Below, in pieces: positions 1 to 9,135 of a stretch of 64,000 nt of DNA. The notes beneath the pieces are model-generated. The model saw only the letters and a list, made by a program, of their open reading frames with translations, was not told where the DNA came from and made no database searches. The DNA comes from Thermoleophilia bacterium (GTDB lineage Bacteria > Actinomycetota > Thermoleophilia > Gaiellales > Gaiellaceae), in contig JAHDVS010000010.1 in assembly GCA_023382435.1 (NCBI GenBank), positions 1 to 64,000 on the forward strand. The letters are read 5' to 3'. Position numbers and translations under genes: made by a program. Positions within the stretch are counted from its first letter, which is position 1. Each line of letters begins with the position of its first letter.

Positions 1-1808
1 CTCGCGCGCTGCTGGCGCTTCGTCGCGGACAGCTCGGCCTTGCGCAACCGGACGCTCGCCGGCGTCACCTCGACGCACTCGTCCTCGCGGATCAGCTCGA
101 GCGCGAGCTCGAGCGTGAGCGGCCGCGGCGGCATCAGGCGCACCAGCTCGTCCGCGGTCGACGAGCGCATGTTCGTCAGCTTCTTCTCCTTGGCCGCGTT
201 CACGTCGAGATCCTCGGCGCGCGCGTTCTCGCCCACGATCATGCCCTCGTAGACCTCGACGCCCGGGCCGACGAACAGCGCCCCCCGCTCCTGGAGGTTG
301 AGCAGCGCGAACGTCGTCGTGCGGCCGGCGCGATCCGCGACCAGGCTGCCGGTCGGGCGGGTCCGCAGCTCCCCGTACCAGGGCTCGTAGCGGTCGAACA
401 CGTGGTGGAGGATGCCCGTCCCCCGCGTCTCGGTCAGGAACTCGGTGCGAAAGCCGATCAGGCCGCGCGCCGGCACGAGATACTCGAGCCGCACCCAGCC
501 GGTCCCGTGGTTGACCATCTGCTCGAGCCGGCCCCGGCGCAGCGCGAGCAGCTGGGTGAGGACGCCCACGTACTCGTCCGGCGCGTCGATCGCGACCCGC
601 TCGACCGGCTCGTGCAGCTTCCCGCGGATCTCCCGCGTGACCACCCGCGGCTTGCCGACGGTCAGCTCGAAGCCCTCCCGCCGCATCAGCTCGACGAGCA
701 CCGCGAGCTGGAGCTCGCCGCGACCCTGCACCTCGAACGTGTCCGGACGCTCGGTCGGCAGCACGCGCAGCGACACGTTCCCGACCAGCTCCTGCTCGAG
801 TCGCGCCTGGAGCTGCGGCGCGGTCAGCTTGCTCCCGTCCTGCCCGGCAAGCGGGGAGGAGTTGATCCCGATCGTGATCGAGAGGCTCGGCTCGTCCACG
901 GCGGCGACCGGGAGCGGACGCGCGTCGTCCGGGTCGGCCAGCGTCTCCCCGATCGACACCTCCGCGATCCCGGCGACGGCCACGATCTCCCCCGGCCCGG
1001 CCTCGGCCGCCTCGACGCGGTCGAGCGCCTCCGTCACGTACAGCTCCGCCACCTTCGCCGGCACGATCGTGCCGTCGGCGCGACACCACGCAAGCTGTTG
1101 CCCCTTGCGGATCGTCCCGTGGCGCACCCTGCAGAGCGCGAGCCGCCCGACGTACGGCGACGCGTCGAGATTCGTGACGAGCGCCTGCAACGGGTGGCCG
1201 TCCTCGTACGCCGGCGCGGGGATCGTCTCGAGCAGCCGCTCGAACAGCGGACGCAGGTCGGGAGCGAGCGCGCCGGGCTCGGCACCCGCCCGCCCGGCCT
1301 TGGCGTTGCAGTAGACGATCGGGAACTCGATCTGGCTCTCGTCCGCGTCGAGATCGAGGAACAGCTCGTAGACCTCGTTCACGACCTCCTCGCAGCGGGC
1401 GTCGGCGCGGTCGACCTTGTTGACGACGAGCACGACGGGCAAGCCCGCCTCGAGCGCCTTGCGCAGCACGAAACGCGTCTGCGGCAACGGGCCCTCGCTC
1501 GCGTCGACGAGCAGGAGCACGCCGTCGACCATGCGCAGCCCCCGCTCGACCTCGCCGCCGAAGTCCGCGTGGCCCGGCGTGTCGACGATGTTCACCTTCA
1601 CGCCGCCGTAGCGAACGGCCGTGTTCTTGGCGAGGATCGTGATCCCCTTCTCCCGCTCGAGGTCCATCGAGTCGAGCACGCGCTCGGCCACGGTCTGGTT
1701 GTCGCGAAACGTGCCGGACTGCCACAACATCGCGTCCACCAGCGTCGTCTTGCCGTGATCGACGTGCGCGACGATGGCGACGTTCCTGAGATCCTCGCGA
1801 CAGGGCAT
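1..1808 (-). CDS. typA: Ribosome-associated GTPase TypA/BipA, 3' end cut by window
   Basis: Translational GTPase that binds the 70S ribosome and is linked to stress and cold adaptation. Translating from the ATG at 1808 gives an EF-G-like G domain: P-loop AHVDHGKT near residue 15, a DTPGHADF switch II, and NKVD for guanine specificity. The ORF then continues through beta-barrel domain 2 and the TypA C-terminal region, with [15 protein letters not shown] and the [15 protein letters not shown]-type segment near the end. About 602 codons are present, so against a usual length of ~610 only a few C-terminal residues are missing. The start is supported by the canonical start of the G domain ([20 protein letters not shown]). 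It is divergent from the ZIP gene. Identification is firm; only the 3' end is absent. Confidence 0.95.
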   Translation of the reverse strand, partial: MPCREDLRNVAIVAHVDHGKTTLVDAMLWQSGTFRDNQTVAERVLDSMDLEREKGITILAKNTAVRYGGVKVNIVDTPGHADFGGEVERGLRMVDGVLLLVDASEGPLPQTRFVLRKALEAGLPVVLVVNKVDRADARCEEVVNEVYELFLDLDADESQIEFPIVYCNAKAGRAGAEPGALAPDLRPLFERLLETIPAPAYEDGHPLQALVTNLDASPYVGRLALCRVRHGTIRKGQQLAWCRADGTIVPAKVAELYVTEALDRVEAAEAGPGEIVAVAGIAEVSIGETLADPDDARPLPVAAVDEPSLSITIGINSSPLAGQDGSKLTAPQLQARLEQELVGNVSLRVLPTERPDTFEVQGRGELQLAVLVELMRREGFELTVGKPRVVTREIRGKLHEPVERVAIDAPDEYVGVLTQLLALRRGRLEQMVNHGTGWVRLEYLVPARGLIGFRTEFLTETRGTGILHHVFDRYEPWYGELRTRPTGSLVADRAGRTTTFALLNLQERGALFVGPGVEVYEGMIVGENARAEDLDVNAAKEKKLTNMRSSTADELVRLMPPRPLTLELALELIREDECVEVTPASVRLRKAELSATKRQQRA

Positions 1809-1924
1809 CGCCGGAGGCTAGCTGCCGGGGCGGCCCCGGCCGGCCCCCAACCGGCTGCCACCGCGGGAGCCTCTTCTACAGTTCCGGCGATGAGACCGCG
1901 CCGCCAGCCCGCCGGCCGCCGCCC

Positions 1925-2668
1925 GTGACGACGAGCGTCTGGGCGGTCCTCGGCGCCGCCACCCTGACCGCGGTCGCGACCGGGCTCGGCGCGCTCCCGT
2001 TCGCGTTCGTGCGCTCGATGAGCCCGCTCTGGCTCGGGCTCTCGAACGCGCTCGCGGCCGGGCTGATGCTCGGCGCGAGCGTGATGCTGATCTGGGAGGG
2101 CAGCAGGATCGGGCCCGGCCGTGTCGGCCTCGGAGCCGCGCTCGGGGTCATCTTCATCTACGTCACCCACCACGTCCTGACCGGCCGCGGCGGGGCCGAG
2201 CAGCTCGGGTCGCTCCGCGGTGCCGACGCCCGCAAGGCGCTGATGATCATCGGGGTGATGACGCTGCACTCGTTCACGGAGGGCGTTGGGGTCGGCGTCT
2301 CCTACGGGGGCGGCGAGGCGCTCGGCGCGTTCATCACGGCCGCGATCGCGGTTCACAACATCCCGGAGGGGCTCGCGATCAGCCTGGTGCTCGTCCCGCG
2401 GGGGACACGGGTCCGCACGGCCGCCGCGTGGAGCGTGTTCTCGAGCCTCCCCCAACCCCTGATGGCGGTGCCCGCGTTCCTGTTCGTCGAGGCCTTCACG
2501 CCGATCCTGCCCGCCGGCCTCGGCTTTGCCGCCGGCGCGATGGTGTGGATGGTCTTCCGCGAGCTCCTGCCCGACGCCCGCCGTACCGCGCCGGCGGCAA
2601 CGGTCTGGCTCGCGATCGGGGCCGCCGCGGCCGCGATGCTCGCCTTCCAGTTCCTCGTGCTCGCCTGA
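1925..2668 (+). CDS. ZIP-family divalent metal transporter
   Basis: Integral membrane transporter of 247 aa, probably carrying Zn2+ or Fe2+ into the cytoplasm. About seven hydrophobic segments are visible. The two ZIP metal-site signatures are present: HSFTEG in TM4 (near residue 117) and HNIPEG in TM5 (near residue 141). A short cytoplasmic loop after TM3 (GRGGAEQLGSLRGADARK) lacks the usual His-rich tract, so the cytoplasmic metal-sensing loop is minimal. The start is a GTG with no clear Shine-Dalgarno sequence, so the exact start is less certain. The gene stands alone, divergent from typA and followed 34 bp later by the MttB-like gene. Confidence 0.9.
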   Translation: MTTSVWAVLGAATLTAVATGLGALPFAFVRSMSPLWLGLSNALAAGLMLGASVMLIWEGSRIGPGRVGLGAALGVIFIYVTHHVLTGRGGAEQLGSLRGADARKALMIIGVMTLHSFTEGVGVGVSYGGGEALGAFITAAIAVHNIPEGLAISLVLVPRGTRVRTAAAWSVFSSLPQPLMAVPAFLFVEAFTPILPAGLGFAAGAMVWMVFRELLPDARRTAPAATVWLAIGAAAAAMLAFQFLVLA

Positions 2669-2702
2669 GCGCCGCCCGCTCGCTGTAGCGTTCGCCTTCT
2701 TC

Positions 2703-4121
2703 GTGCGCCCGGTCGAGATCCTCACCGAAGAGCAGCTCGAGGCGATCGAGGGCCAGGCGCTGCGGCTGCTCGAGGAGGTCGGAACCCGGGTGACGCACAC
2801 GCGCGCGCGGGAGTTGCTCGCCTCGCAGGGCCAGGTCGTCGACGGCGAGCTCGTCCGCTGGGACCGCGGCTTCGTGCTCGAGCAGGTCGCGAAGGCTCCG
2901 GCGACGTTCGCGCTGCGCGGCCGCAACCCCCGGCGGACGATCGAGCTCGGCGACGGCTCGTTCGTCTGCGCACCGACCGGCGGCGCACCGTTCTGCTCGG
3001 ACCTCGGGCGCGGGCGACGCGGGGGGACGCTCGAGACGCACACGGAGCTCGTCAAGCTCGCCCACGCCGCCGGGCTTCCCTGCCTCCAGAGCGGCACGGT
3101 CGAGGCGGGCGACCTGCCCGAGCGAAGCCGCCACCTCGAGATGGACTACTCGGTCCTGCGCTTCTCCGACCGCCCGTACGTCGCCTACGGGACGTCCGAG
3201 CGCAAGGCGCGCGACGGGATCGAGCTGGCCGCGATCGCCTGCGGCGGGCGCGAGGAGATCGCGAGCACGCCCGCGATCATGGGCGTCGCCAACCCGAACA
3301 GCCCACTCGTCTGGGACGAGGCGATGGCTGGCGCGCTGCTCGCCTGGGCCGAGGCGGGCCAGCCCGTGATCGTGACCCCGTTCCTGCTCGCGGGCCTGAC
3401 GGCACCCGTCTCGCTCGCGGCCGGCCTCTCGCTCCAGGTCGCCGAGGCGCTCTCGGGCATCGCGCTCGCCCAGGCCGTCCGGCCCGGCGCGCCCTGCCTG
3501 TTCGGCTCCTTCTTCGCGAGCGTCGACATGCGCAGCGGCGGACCCGCGCCGGGCGCCCCCGAGTCGGTGCTGGCAACGCTCGCGGGCGGCCAGCTCGCGC
3601 GTCGCTACGGACTCCCCTACCGTGGCGGCGGCGGCCTCTGCGCGGCCAACTCGCTCGACGCCCAGGCCGCAGCCGAGACCACGATGATGCTGTGGGCGAC
3701 CGTGCTCTCGGGCAGCGACTTCGTGCTCCACGCGGCCGGCTGGCTCGAGGGCGGCCTGACCGCTTCGTACGAGAAGCTCGCCCTCGACGCCGAGCTGCTG
3801 CGCATGCTCGAGCGCGTTCGCGGAGGGATCGCGGTCGGCCCCGAGGAGCTGGCCTGGGAGACGATCAGCGCGGAGGGGCCCGGCGCGAGCTTCCTCGCCT
3901 CCGACCACACGCTGGCGCACTTCCGTGAGTGGCTCTTCGAGAGCCCCCTGTTTCGCGCCGAGGCCCGCGAGACCTGGGAACGTCGCGGCGCCGCGGGCGC
4001 CGACAGCGCGGCCGCGGCTCGCTGGCGGGAGCTGCTCGAACGCTACGAGGACCCGGGCATAGAGCCCGCTGTCGACGAGGAGCTGCGCGAGACCGTGGAG
4101 CGGCGAGCGCGCGAGTGCTAG
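2703..4121 (+). CDS. MttB-family (trimethylamine/betaine) methyltransferase, non-pyrrolysine type
   Basis: 472-aa member of the trimethylamine:corrinoid methyltransferase (MttB/COG5598) superfamily, TIM-barrel enzymes that move a methyl group from a quaternary or tertiary amine to a corrinoid protein. The N-terminal pattern RPVEILTEEQLEAIEGQALR and an AARTLxxxG-free core resemble the family. There is no in-frame TAG before the natural stop, so this is a non-pyrrolysine homologue of the class that includes glycine-betaine methyltransferases. GTG at 2703 was chosen because family similarity begins there; an open frame extends further upstream. No corrinoid protein or activase lies nearby, which is odd for a functional MttB. 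Its 3' end shares a CTAG with the convergent small gene. Confidence 0.8.
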   Translation: MRPVEILTEEQLEAIEGQALRLLEEVGTRVTHTRARELLASQGQVVDGELVRWDRGFVLEQVAKAPATFALRGRNPRRTIELGDGSFVCAPTGGAPFCSDLGRGRRGGTLETHTELVKLAHAAGLPCLQSGTVEAGDLPERSRHLEMDYSVLRFSDRPYVAYGTSERKARDGIELAAIACGGREEIASTPAIMGVANPNSPLVWDEAMAGALLAWAEAGQPVIVTPFLLAGLTAPVSLAAGLSLQVAEALSGIALAQAVRPGAPCLFGSFFASVDMRSGGPAPGAPESVLATLAGGQLARRYGLPYRGGGGLCAANSLDAQAAAETTMMLWATVLSGSDFVLHAAGWLEGGLTASYEKLALDAELLRMLERVRGGIAVGPEELAWETISAEGPGASFLASDHTLAHFREWLFESPLFRAEARETWERRGAAGADSAAAARWRELLERYEDPGIEPAVDEELRETVERRAREC

Positions 4122-4369
4122 CCGAGCGGCGGGCGCAGCAGGACGCCCTGGGCACCGTCGCTGACCGGAACGAGCGGCAGGCCGCGGTCGGCGATCCAGC
4201 CCTCGACGGTCAGCCACAGATCGCGGGCCCCGCCGTCGGCCTCGACCTCGACGGTCGCGCCGCCATCGGTGCCGACGAGCTCGGCCGCGAAGCCGTGCGC
4301 CCGCACCTCGTCGAGCAGGTCGGCGGCGTACGTGGGACGCATCACGTTCACGTGCATCTTCCCTGGCAT
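4118..4369 (-). CDS. Conserved small protein of unknown function (83 aa)
   Basis: An 83-aa soluble protein that starts MPGKMHVNVMRPTYAADLL and contains a beta-alpha-beta-like alternation with an acidic middle (ELVGTDGGATVEVEADGG). I recognise no family. Support for a real gene: a candidate extended -10 promoter upstream, a typical codon pattern, and an end that fits exactly against the MttB-like gene. The two stop codons overlap in the tetranucleotide CTAG at 4118-4121. No membrane segment or signal peptide is seen. Confidence 0.6.
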   Translation of the reverse strand: MPGKMHVNVMRPTYAADLLDEVRAHGFAAELVGTDGGATVEVEADGGARDLWLTVEGWIADRGLPLVPVSDGAQGVLLRPPLG

Positions 4370-4411
4370 GCCGATCCCCTTCTCGGATTCAGCGGGCGTC
4401 GAACGGGATCC

Positions 4412-4421
4412 AGCATACCAC
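4412..4421 (-). promoter_or_regulatory. Candidate extended -10 promoter for the 83-aa gene
   Basis: On the minus strand the sequence TGGTATGCT reads as an extended -10 element (TGnTATGCT), about 43 bp before the ATG at 4369. No convincing -35 is seen, which is acceptable for an extended -10. The rest of the 4370-4555 interval shows no other structure. Confidence 0.35.
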
Positions 4422-4555
4422 CTGCTCGGATCCGAAGCGGGAGGATTTCGGCGCCGTGACGCCCTGACGCCTTCGCTCTGGATCCGGTCGGGCGAACGTC
4501 GCGTCCAGCGCGCGGGCGCTCGGATCCCCGGGCGCGTCCGTCCGGACGACCCCGG

Positions 4556-7138
4556 CTACGCCGGCGCGGGGCCCGCGAGCCGCTGATTTCTGCCCGCGAG
4601 CGGGATACCCGTCGCGGCCGCGGTCGCGAGGCTGATCGCGCGCAGGTCCTCGGGCTCGAGGTTTCGGATGTCGGTCTTGCCGGTGCAGCGCGGCATGATC
4701 GACGCCTCCGTGCGCAGCGCGGTCAAAAACAGCGCGGCCTGCTCGTCACGCTCGGCCTGCTCGACGTCGCCGTAGAAGACGACGTCGCCTGCCTCGATCC
4801 GTCCCCCGGCGGCGAGCGCGAGCGAGAGGGACACCGCGGCCACGTTGGCACCGAGCGCGATCAGTTTCGCGACGTCGGTGCCCGAGCGGACGCCGCCGAA
4901 CCACAGAATGGCCAGATCCTCCTCGCGGTTCAGATCGCGCATGATCCTGATCGTGTCGCGGATCGCGGTCAGGTCTGGCGCCCCGGCGAGCTCGGGCCAG
5001 CCCCCGCCGAGGCCGCCGCTGCCGTCGACGAGGAGCAGGTCGAGGTCGTGTTCGAGCGCGGCCGGGATCGCCCCGGGCAGCTCCGCTGCGGTCGCGGCGA
5101 CGCCGACGAGCTGGTTTCCGTGCTGACGCTCGGGCGGAGCCCCCGGGCCGATCCGCAGCACCGCCTCTGCCTCCGGGTGGGCCTCGTCGCCCCCGGCGAG
5201 GAGCTGGATCCAGCGCACGTCGTGGTGGCCGAGCGGGCGGCGGCCCAGGTAGGCGAGCCCGAGCTCCTTCAGGCCGTGAGCGACCGCGCGGCGAACCGGC
5301 TCGGGGGCATCGTCGAACCCGGCGGCGACCAGCGGTGCACCCAGCTCGAGCGCGACACCCAGTCTCGCCGAGACCGAGCAGGCGTCACGGTACGGGTCGA
5401 TCACGAGTCGCGAGAGGTTGGCGGGGAGGAAGACGAGATCGTCGAGCGTCGGCACCTCCGCCCGGAAATGCGTCCGGCCGGCGGCGGCGAGGCGCCTCGT
5501 GAAGACCGCCTGCTGCTTGCGCGCGTTCCCGGGCCCCGTCCGCGCCATCACGAAGATGTCCTCGCGCGCGCGCACGCTGTAGTCGGACGAGCCGGTCTCG
5601 GCATCGCAGCGGTAGCAGCGGGCGGCCTCGCGGCGGGCCGCCGCGTCGTCGTACACCGACTCGGCCTCGGGGAAGGCAACCGGGTTCTCACCGAGCCCGT
5701 GGAAAGCCTGGTGCTCGCGCGGAAACACCTCCCAGTCCGCATCCTGCGCCACCGGCACGCGGCGCGTCCGGTACGGCGTCCGGTACGGGAGCGGGCTGTC
5801 GTCGCCCTCGAGGAAGTGTTTCACGTGGTAGGCGGCCCGGTGCCCGTGGTACATCGCGGTCACGATCGTGGACGGCCCGAACGCCCCGTCCCCGGCAGCG
5901 AAGACGCGCGGGTCGCCGGTGCGCATGGTGTCCCAGTCGGTCCGCACCTTCTCGTCCGCCATCAGCCCGAGCTCCGCCAGGTGCTCGGACTCGGCTTTCT
6001 GACCGGTCGCGAGAATGACTAGCCCGCAGCCGACCTCGTGCTCGGAGCCGGGAACGTCCACGGGCCGCCGCCGGCCGCTCTCGTCCGGCTCACCGAGCTC
6101 GGTACGCACGCAGCGCAGCGCGAGACTCCCGTCCCCGCCGGTCGCGACACCGACCGGAGCGATGTTGTAGACGATCTCGATGCCCTCCTCGATCGCACCG
6201 TGCAGCTCGTCCTTGCGGGCGGGAATCTCGTCGGGCCCGCGGCGGTACAGCACCTTGACGTCGCGGCAGCCGGGGAGGCGCCGTGCGGCCCGGCAGGCGT
6301 CCATGGCGACGTCGCCGGCGCCGATCACGAGCACCCGCTCGGGCAACGTCGGCCGCTCGCCGCCGTTGACCCGGCGCAGGAACGTGACTCCGTCGACGAC
6401 CCTCCCGTTCGCGGCTTCGCCGCCGGCGAGCCGTACGCCCTTCCCCCACCACGCGCCGATCGTGAGCAGGACGGCGTCATGGCGCTCCTTCAGCTCGTCG
6501 AGCGTCACGTCGCGCCCGAGCGCGGTGTCGAGGTGCACGTGGATGCCGGGACAGCGGGCGAGCAGGCGGTCGATGTCCTCCCGGAACACCTCGGGCGGGC
6601 AGCGAAACGCGGGGATCCCCCACGTCATGTAGCCGCCGAGCACCGACGTCTGCTCGTAGACGTGAACCTCGTAGCCGGCCTCGGCGAGATCCTGGGCCGC
6701 GGTCAGGCCCGCCGGGCCGCCGCCGGCGATCCCGATGGTCTCGGATCTCGTCACCGAGACCGGCTCGGGTCTCCAGGTGGCGCCGAGACGATCCATCACG
6801 TAGCGCTTGAGGTTTCGGATCGCGAGCGGCCCGTCCGAATCGGCGCGCCGGCAGGCCGGCTCGCAGGGAGCGTCGCAGACGCGCCCGCACACGGAGCTGA
6901 ACGGGTTCGTCGCGGTGATCGCCTCGAACGCCTGCTCGAGCTTGCCCTCCCAGATATGGGCGATGTAAGAGGGCGCGTCGGTGCCGATCGGGCACGCCAC
7001 CTGGCAGGGCGCGGGCACGTAGTGGGTGTCGTTCACGTCGTCGCGCGAGGCGAGCTCCGGCGGCACCGGGGGCGGCGCCACGCGCTCGGGCCCGTACACG
7101 TCCGGCTCGGGCGGGCTCGCGAACGTGCGCTCGCTCAT
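4556..7138 (-). CDS. GltD-like FAD/Fe-S oxidoreductase fused to an abbreviated glutamate-synthase domain
   Basis: 860-aa two-part protein, third gene of the glx/mgs-like operon. Residues ~1-480 are a glutamate-synthase small-subunit (GltD) module. It has an N-terminal Cys-rich [4Fe-4S] segment (CQVACPIG, CGRVCDAPCEPACRR), a GGGPAGLTAA FAD fold, a second GAGDVAMDACR NAD(P)H fold, and ATGQKAESEHL. Residues ~545-850 resemble the FMN barrel of glutamate synthase (LDDLVFLPANLSRLVIDPYR, GGVRSGTDVAKLIALGA). That half is only ~310 aa and lacks the CxxCxxC...C iron-sulfur motif found in the operon's other FMN protein. The likely role is to supply electrons from NAD(P)H. The start ATG at 7138 overlaps the upstream stop (ATGA), so translation is probably coupled. 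The function of the second domain is unknown. Confidence 0.8.
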   Translation of the reverse strand: MSERTFASPPEPDVYGPERVAPPPVPPELASRDDVNDTHYVPAPCQVACPIGTDAPSYIAHIWEGKLEQAFEAITATNPFSSVCGRVCDAPCEPACRRADSDGPLAIRNLKRYVMDRLGATWRPEPVSVTRSETIGIAGGGPAGLTAAQDLAEAGYEVHVYEQTSVLGGYMTWGIPAFRCPPEVFREDIDRLLARCPGIHVHLDTALGRDVTLDELKERHDAVLLTIGAWWGKGVRLAGGEAANGRVVDGVTFLRRVNGGERPTLPERVLVIGAGDVAMDACRAARRLPGCRDVKVLYRRGPDEIPARKDELHGAIEEGIEIVYNIAPVGVATGGDGSLALRCVRTELGEPDESGRRRPVDVPGSEHEVGCGLVILATGQKAESEHLAELGLMADEKVRTDWDTMRTGDPRVFAAGDGAFGPSTIVTAMYHGHRAAYHVKHFLEGDDSPLPYRTPYRTRRVPVAQDADWEVFPREHQAFHGLGENPVAFPEAESVYDDAAARREAARCYRCDAETGSSDYSVRAREDIFVMARTGPGNARKQQAVFTRRLAAAGRTHFRAEVPTLDDLVFLPANLSRLVIDPYRDACSVSARLGVALELGAPLVAAGFDDAPEPVRRAVAHGLKELGLAYLGRRPLGHHDVRWIQLLAGGDEAHPEAEAVLRIGPGAPPERQHGNQLVGVAATAAELPGAIPAALEHDLDLLLVDGSGGLGGGWPELAGAPDLTAIRDTIRIMRDLNREEDLAILWFGGVRSGTDVAKLIALGANVAAVSLSLALAAGGRIEAGDVVFYGDVEQAERDEQAALFLTALRTEASIMPRCTGKTDIRNLEPEDLRAISLATAAATGIPLAGRNQRLAGPAPA

Positions 7139-9135
7139 CCCGTCACCTCGCCCCGGGGCAGGCCATGACCAGCCCCCACACCGGCGAGCCCGGCCGCCCC
7201 CGCCAGCGCGCGCTCCGCATGGTCGGGCTCGTAGGGGAGCCGGGTGATCTCGGCCGCCTCCGGGGTCAGAGCGACCAGATCGCCGCGCGAGAGCTCGTAG
7301 ACGGAGCGGTAGCCGTGCGCGTGCACGACCGAGGCGAGCTGCCAGCGCAGCGCCTCGAGGTAGTGGTGGATGTGCCACGCCTCGGCGTCCACGTCGTAGC
7401 GGCCCTCGAAGCGCGGGTCCTGGGTGGCGATCCCGACCACGCACTGGCCGACCGCGCACTGCAGGCAGGCGATGCAGCCGCCCGCGATGATCGCGCTCGT
7501 GCCGACCGCGACGCCGTGGGCGCCGAGCGCGATCGCCTTCGCCGTGTCGATCCCGTCCTTGATCCCGCCCATCAGAACGACGGGCATCCCGGTCGCGCCG
7601 ATCTCCTCGAGCGCGTCGAGCCCCTCCATGATCCCGGCCAGCGTCGGGATGCCGACGTACTCGAGCACCTCGTTGCCGGCCGCCCCCGTCGAGCCCTGCA
7701 GCCCGTCGAGGCACACGTAGTCGAAGCCGTCCTTGTACGCGATCTTGATGTCGTCGCGGACGCGGCCGGCCCCGAGCTTCACGGACACGGGCTTCTGCCA
7801 GCCGGTCGCCTCCCGGAACTCCTCGACCTTGATCACGAGGTCGTCGGCGCCGAGCACGTCCGGGTGGCGAGACGGCGAGCGCAGGTCGATCCCCGCCGGG
7901 ATGCCGCGCAGCCGCGCGATCTCCTCGGTCACCTTGGCGGCCATCAGCTGGCCGCCAAGCCCCGGCTTCGCGCCCTGCGAGATGTAGATCTCGACGCCGT
8001 CGGCCTGGCGCATCGCGTTCACGCTCCAGCCGAGCCGCCCGCCGAGGCACTGCACGACGACGCGCCTGGCCGCCTCGCGCACCTCCGGGATCAGCCCGCC
8101 CTCGCCCGAGTTGTCGCAGATGTCGGAGAGCGTCGAGGCCTTGGCGAGCGCGATCTTGGTCGACTTCGAGAGCGCCCCGTAGCTCATCGGCGCGATCATC
8201 ACGGGCATCGACAGCTCGATCGGGGTCGCGCCGAAGCGCCCTCCGAGCGAGGTCGCGAGCTCGACTTTCGAAACCACGTCCGGGTCCGGCTCGACCGAGC
8301 CGAGATCGCGCCGGAACGCGAGGTCGTTCAGGTGCGGGAGCGGCCGCGTGGCGCCGTAGCCGCGGATCCGGTAGCGGCCGATCTGCGCCTTGACGTGGAT
8401 GTCCTCCTGCACTTTCGCGTTCCAGTAGTCGGTGCGGTCGGCGGCCGCGTGGAACGGGATCGCGCGGACGCGGGGCTCGGTGCGCGAGTAGCGGAGGTTC
8501 CTGCCGGCGTTCGTGATCTTCTTCAGCTGCCCTCGGAACGGGACGCCGTAGCGGCCGAGGAACGCGAGCACGTCGTCCTCCTCCCCGGGCTCGAGCTCGG
8601 CGAGCGCGGCGTCGGTGCCGAGCGAGACCACCTTGCCGCCGACGTAGATCGTGCCGCCCGTCATGTCCTGCCCGACCTGCTCGCCCGAGTCGCCGCAGAT
8701 CACGAGACGCCCGCCGTACATCATGTAGCCGGCCATGAAGCTCGCGCTGCCGCCGCAGCAGAGCGTGCCGGCCTTCATCACCTGGCCGGCGCGCGAGCCG
8801 AGGTTGCCGTGGACGACGACGTCGGCGCCGCGGATCGCGACGCCCGCGATCGCGCCGGCGTTCCCCCGCACGACGACGGAGCCGTTGAGCATGTTGTCGG
8901 CGAGACCCCAGCCGACGTTGCCGTCGACCTCCACCCGGGGCCCGTCGGTGAGCCCGGCGCAGAAATAGCCGGCGGAGCCGCGCACGCGCAGGGCGATCGG
9001 CGCGGTGAGGCCGACGCCGATGTGGTGGCGCGCATCGGGGTTGACGACCTCGACGTCCTCGCCCTCGACGCCGTAGCGGCGCAGGAGCTCGTTCGCCTCG
9101 GTGACGCCGATCGTGGCTAGGTCGACCGTCGCCAT
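7135..9135 (-). CDS. GXGXG domain-FMN glutamate-synthase fusion (GlxC-GlxD / MgsB-MgsC-like)
   Basis: 666-aa fusion. Residues ~1-215 form a GXGXG right-handed beta-helix with repeating glycine turns (GNVGWGLADNML, GNAGAIAGVAI, GNLGSRAGQVM, GRLVICGDSGEQVGQDMTGG). Residues ~230-640 are the FMN/Fe-S glutamate-synthase barrel (MIAPMSYGALS, SGEGG, VSVKLGAGRV, GLQGSTGAA). An iron-sulfur motif (CIACLQCAVGQCVVGIATQ) lies near residue 555. In rhizobial glx and methylotroph mgs operons these two parts are separate genes. Together with the neighbouring amidotransferase it should aminate or N-methyl-aminate 2-oxoglutarate using glutamine-derived ammonia or methylamine. It overlaps the amidotransferase gene by 19 bp and the GltD-like gene by 4 bp. 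Confidence 0.85.
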   Translation of the reverse strand: MATVDLATIGVTEANELLRRYGVEGEDVEVVNPDARHHIGVGLTAPIALRVRGSAGYFCAGLTDGPRVEVDGNVGWGLADNMLNGSVVVRGNAGAIAGVAIRGADVVVHGNLGSRAGQVMKAGTLCCGGSASFMAGYMMYGGRLVICGDSGEQVGQDMTGGTIYVGGKVVSLGTDAALAELEPGEEDDVLAFLGRYGVPFRGQLKKITNAGRNLRYSRTEPRVRAIPFHAAADRTDYWNAKVQEDIHVKAQIGRYRIRGYGATRPLPHLNDLAFRRDLGSVEPDPDVVSKVELATSLGGRFGATPIELSMPVMIAPMSYGALSKSTKIALAKASTLSDICDNSGEGGLIPEVREAARRVVVQCLGGRLGWSVNAMRQADGVEIYISQGAKPGLGGQLMAAKVTEEIARLRGIPAGIDLRSPSRHPDVLGADDLVIKVEEFREATGWQKPVSVKLGAGRVRDDIKIAYKDGFDYVCLDGLQGSTGAAGNEVLEYVGIPTLAGIMEGLDALEEIGATGMPVVLMGGIKDGIDTAKAIALGAHGVAVGTSAIIAGGCIACLQCAVGQCVVGIATQDPRFEGRYDVDAEAWHIHHYLEALRWQLASVVHAHGYRSVYELSRGDLVALTPEAAEITRLPYEPDHAERALAGAAGLAGVGAGHGLPRGEVTG

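Noticed and set aside
402-1928. Long plus-strand open frame (508 codons) opposite typA
   Set aside because: It is Arg/His/Leu-rich with no domain, and the opposite strand encodes a full TypA. It is a shadow frame of high-GC coding DNA, as are many other long frames here (for example 7165-9120, 12909-15452, 53069-55012).
2703-4121. Pyrrolysine-containing trimethylamine methyltransferase
   Set aside because: The frame has no internal TAG; the only TAG is the terminal stop at 4119-4121, and no pyl genes are in the window.
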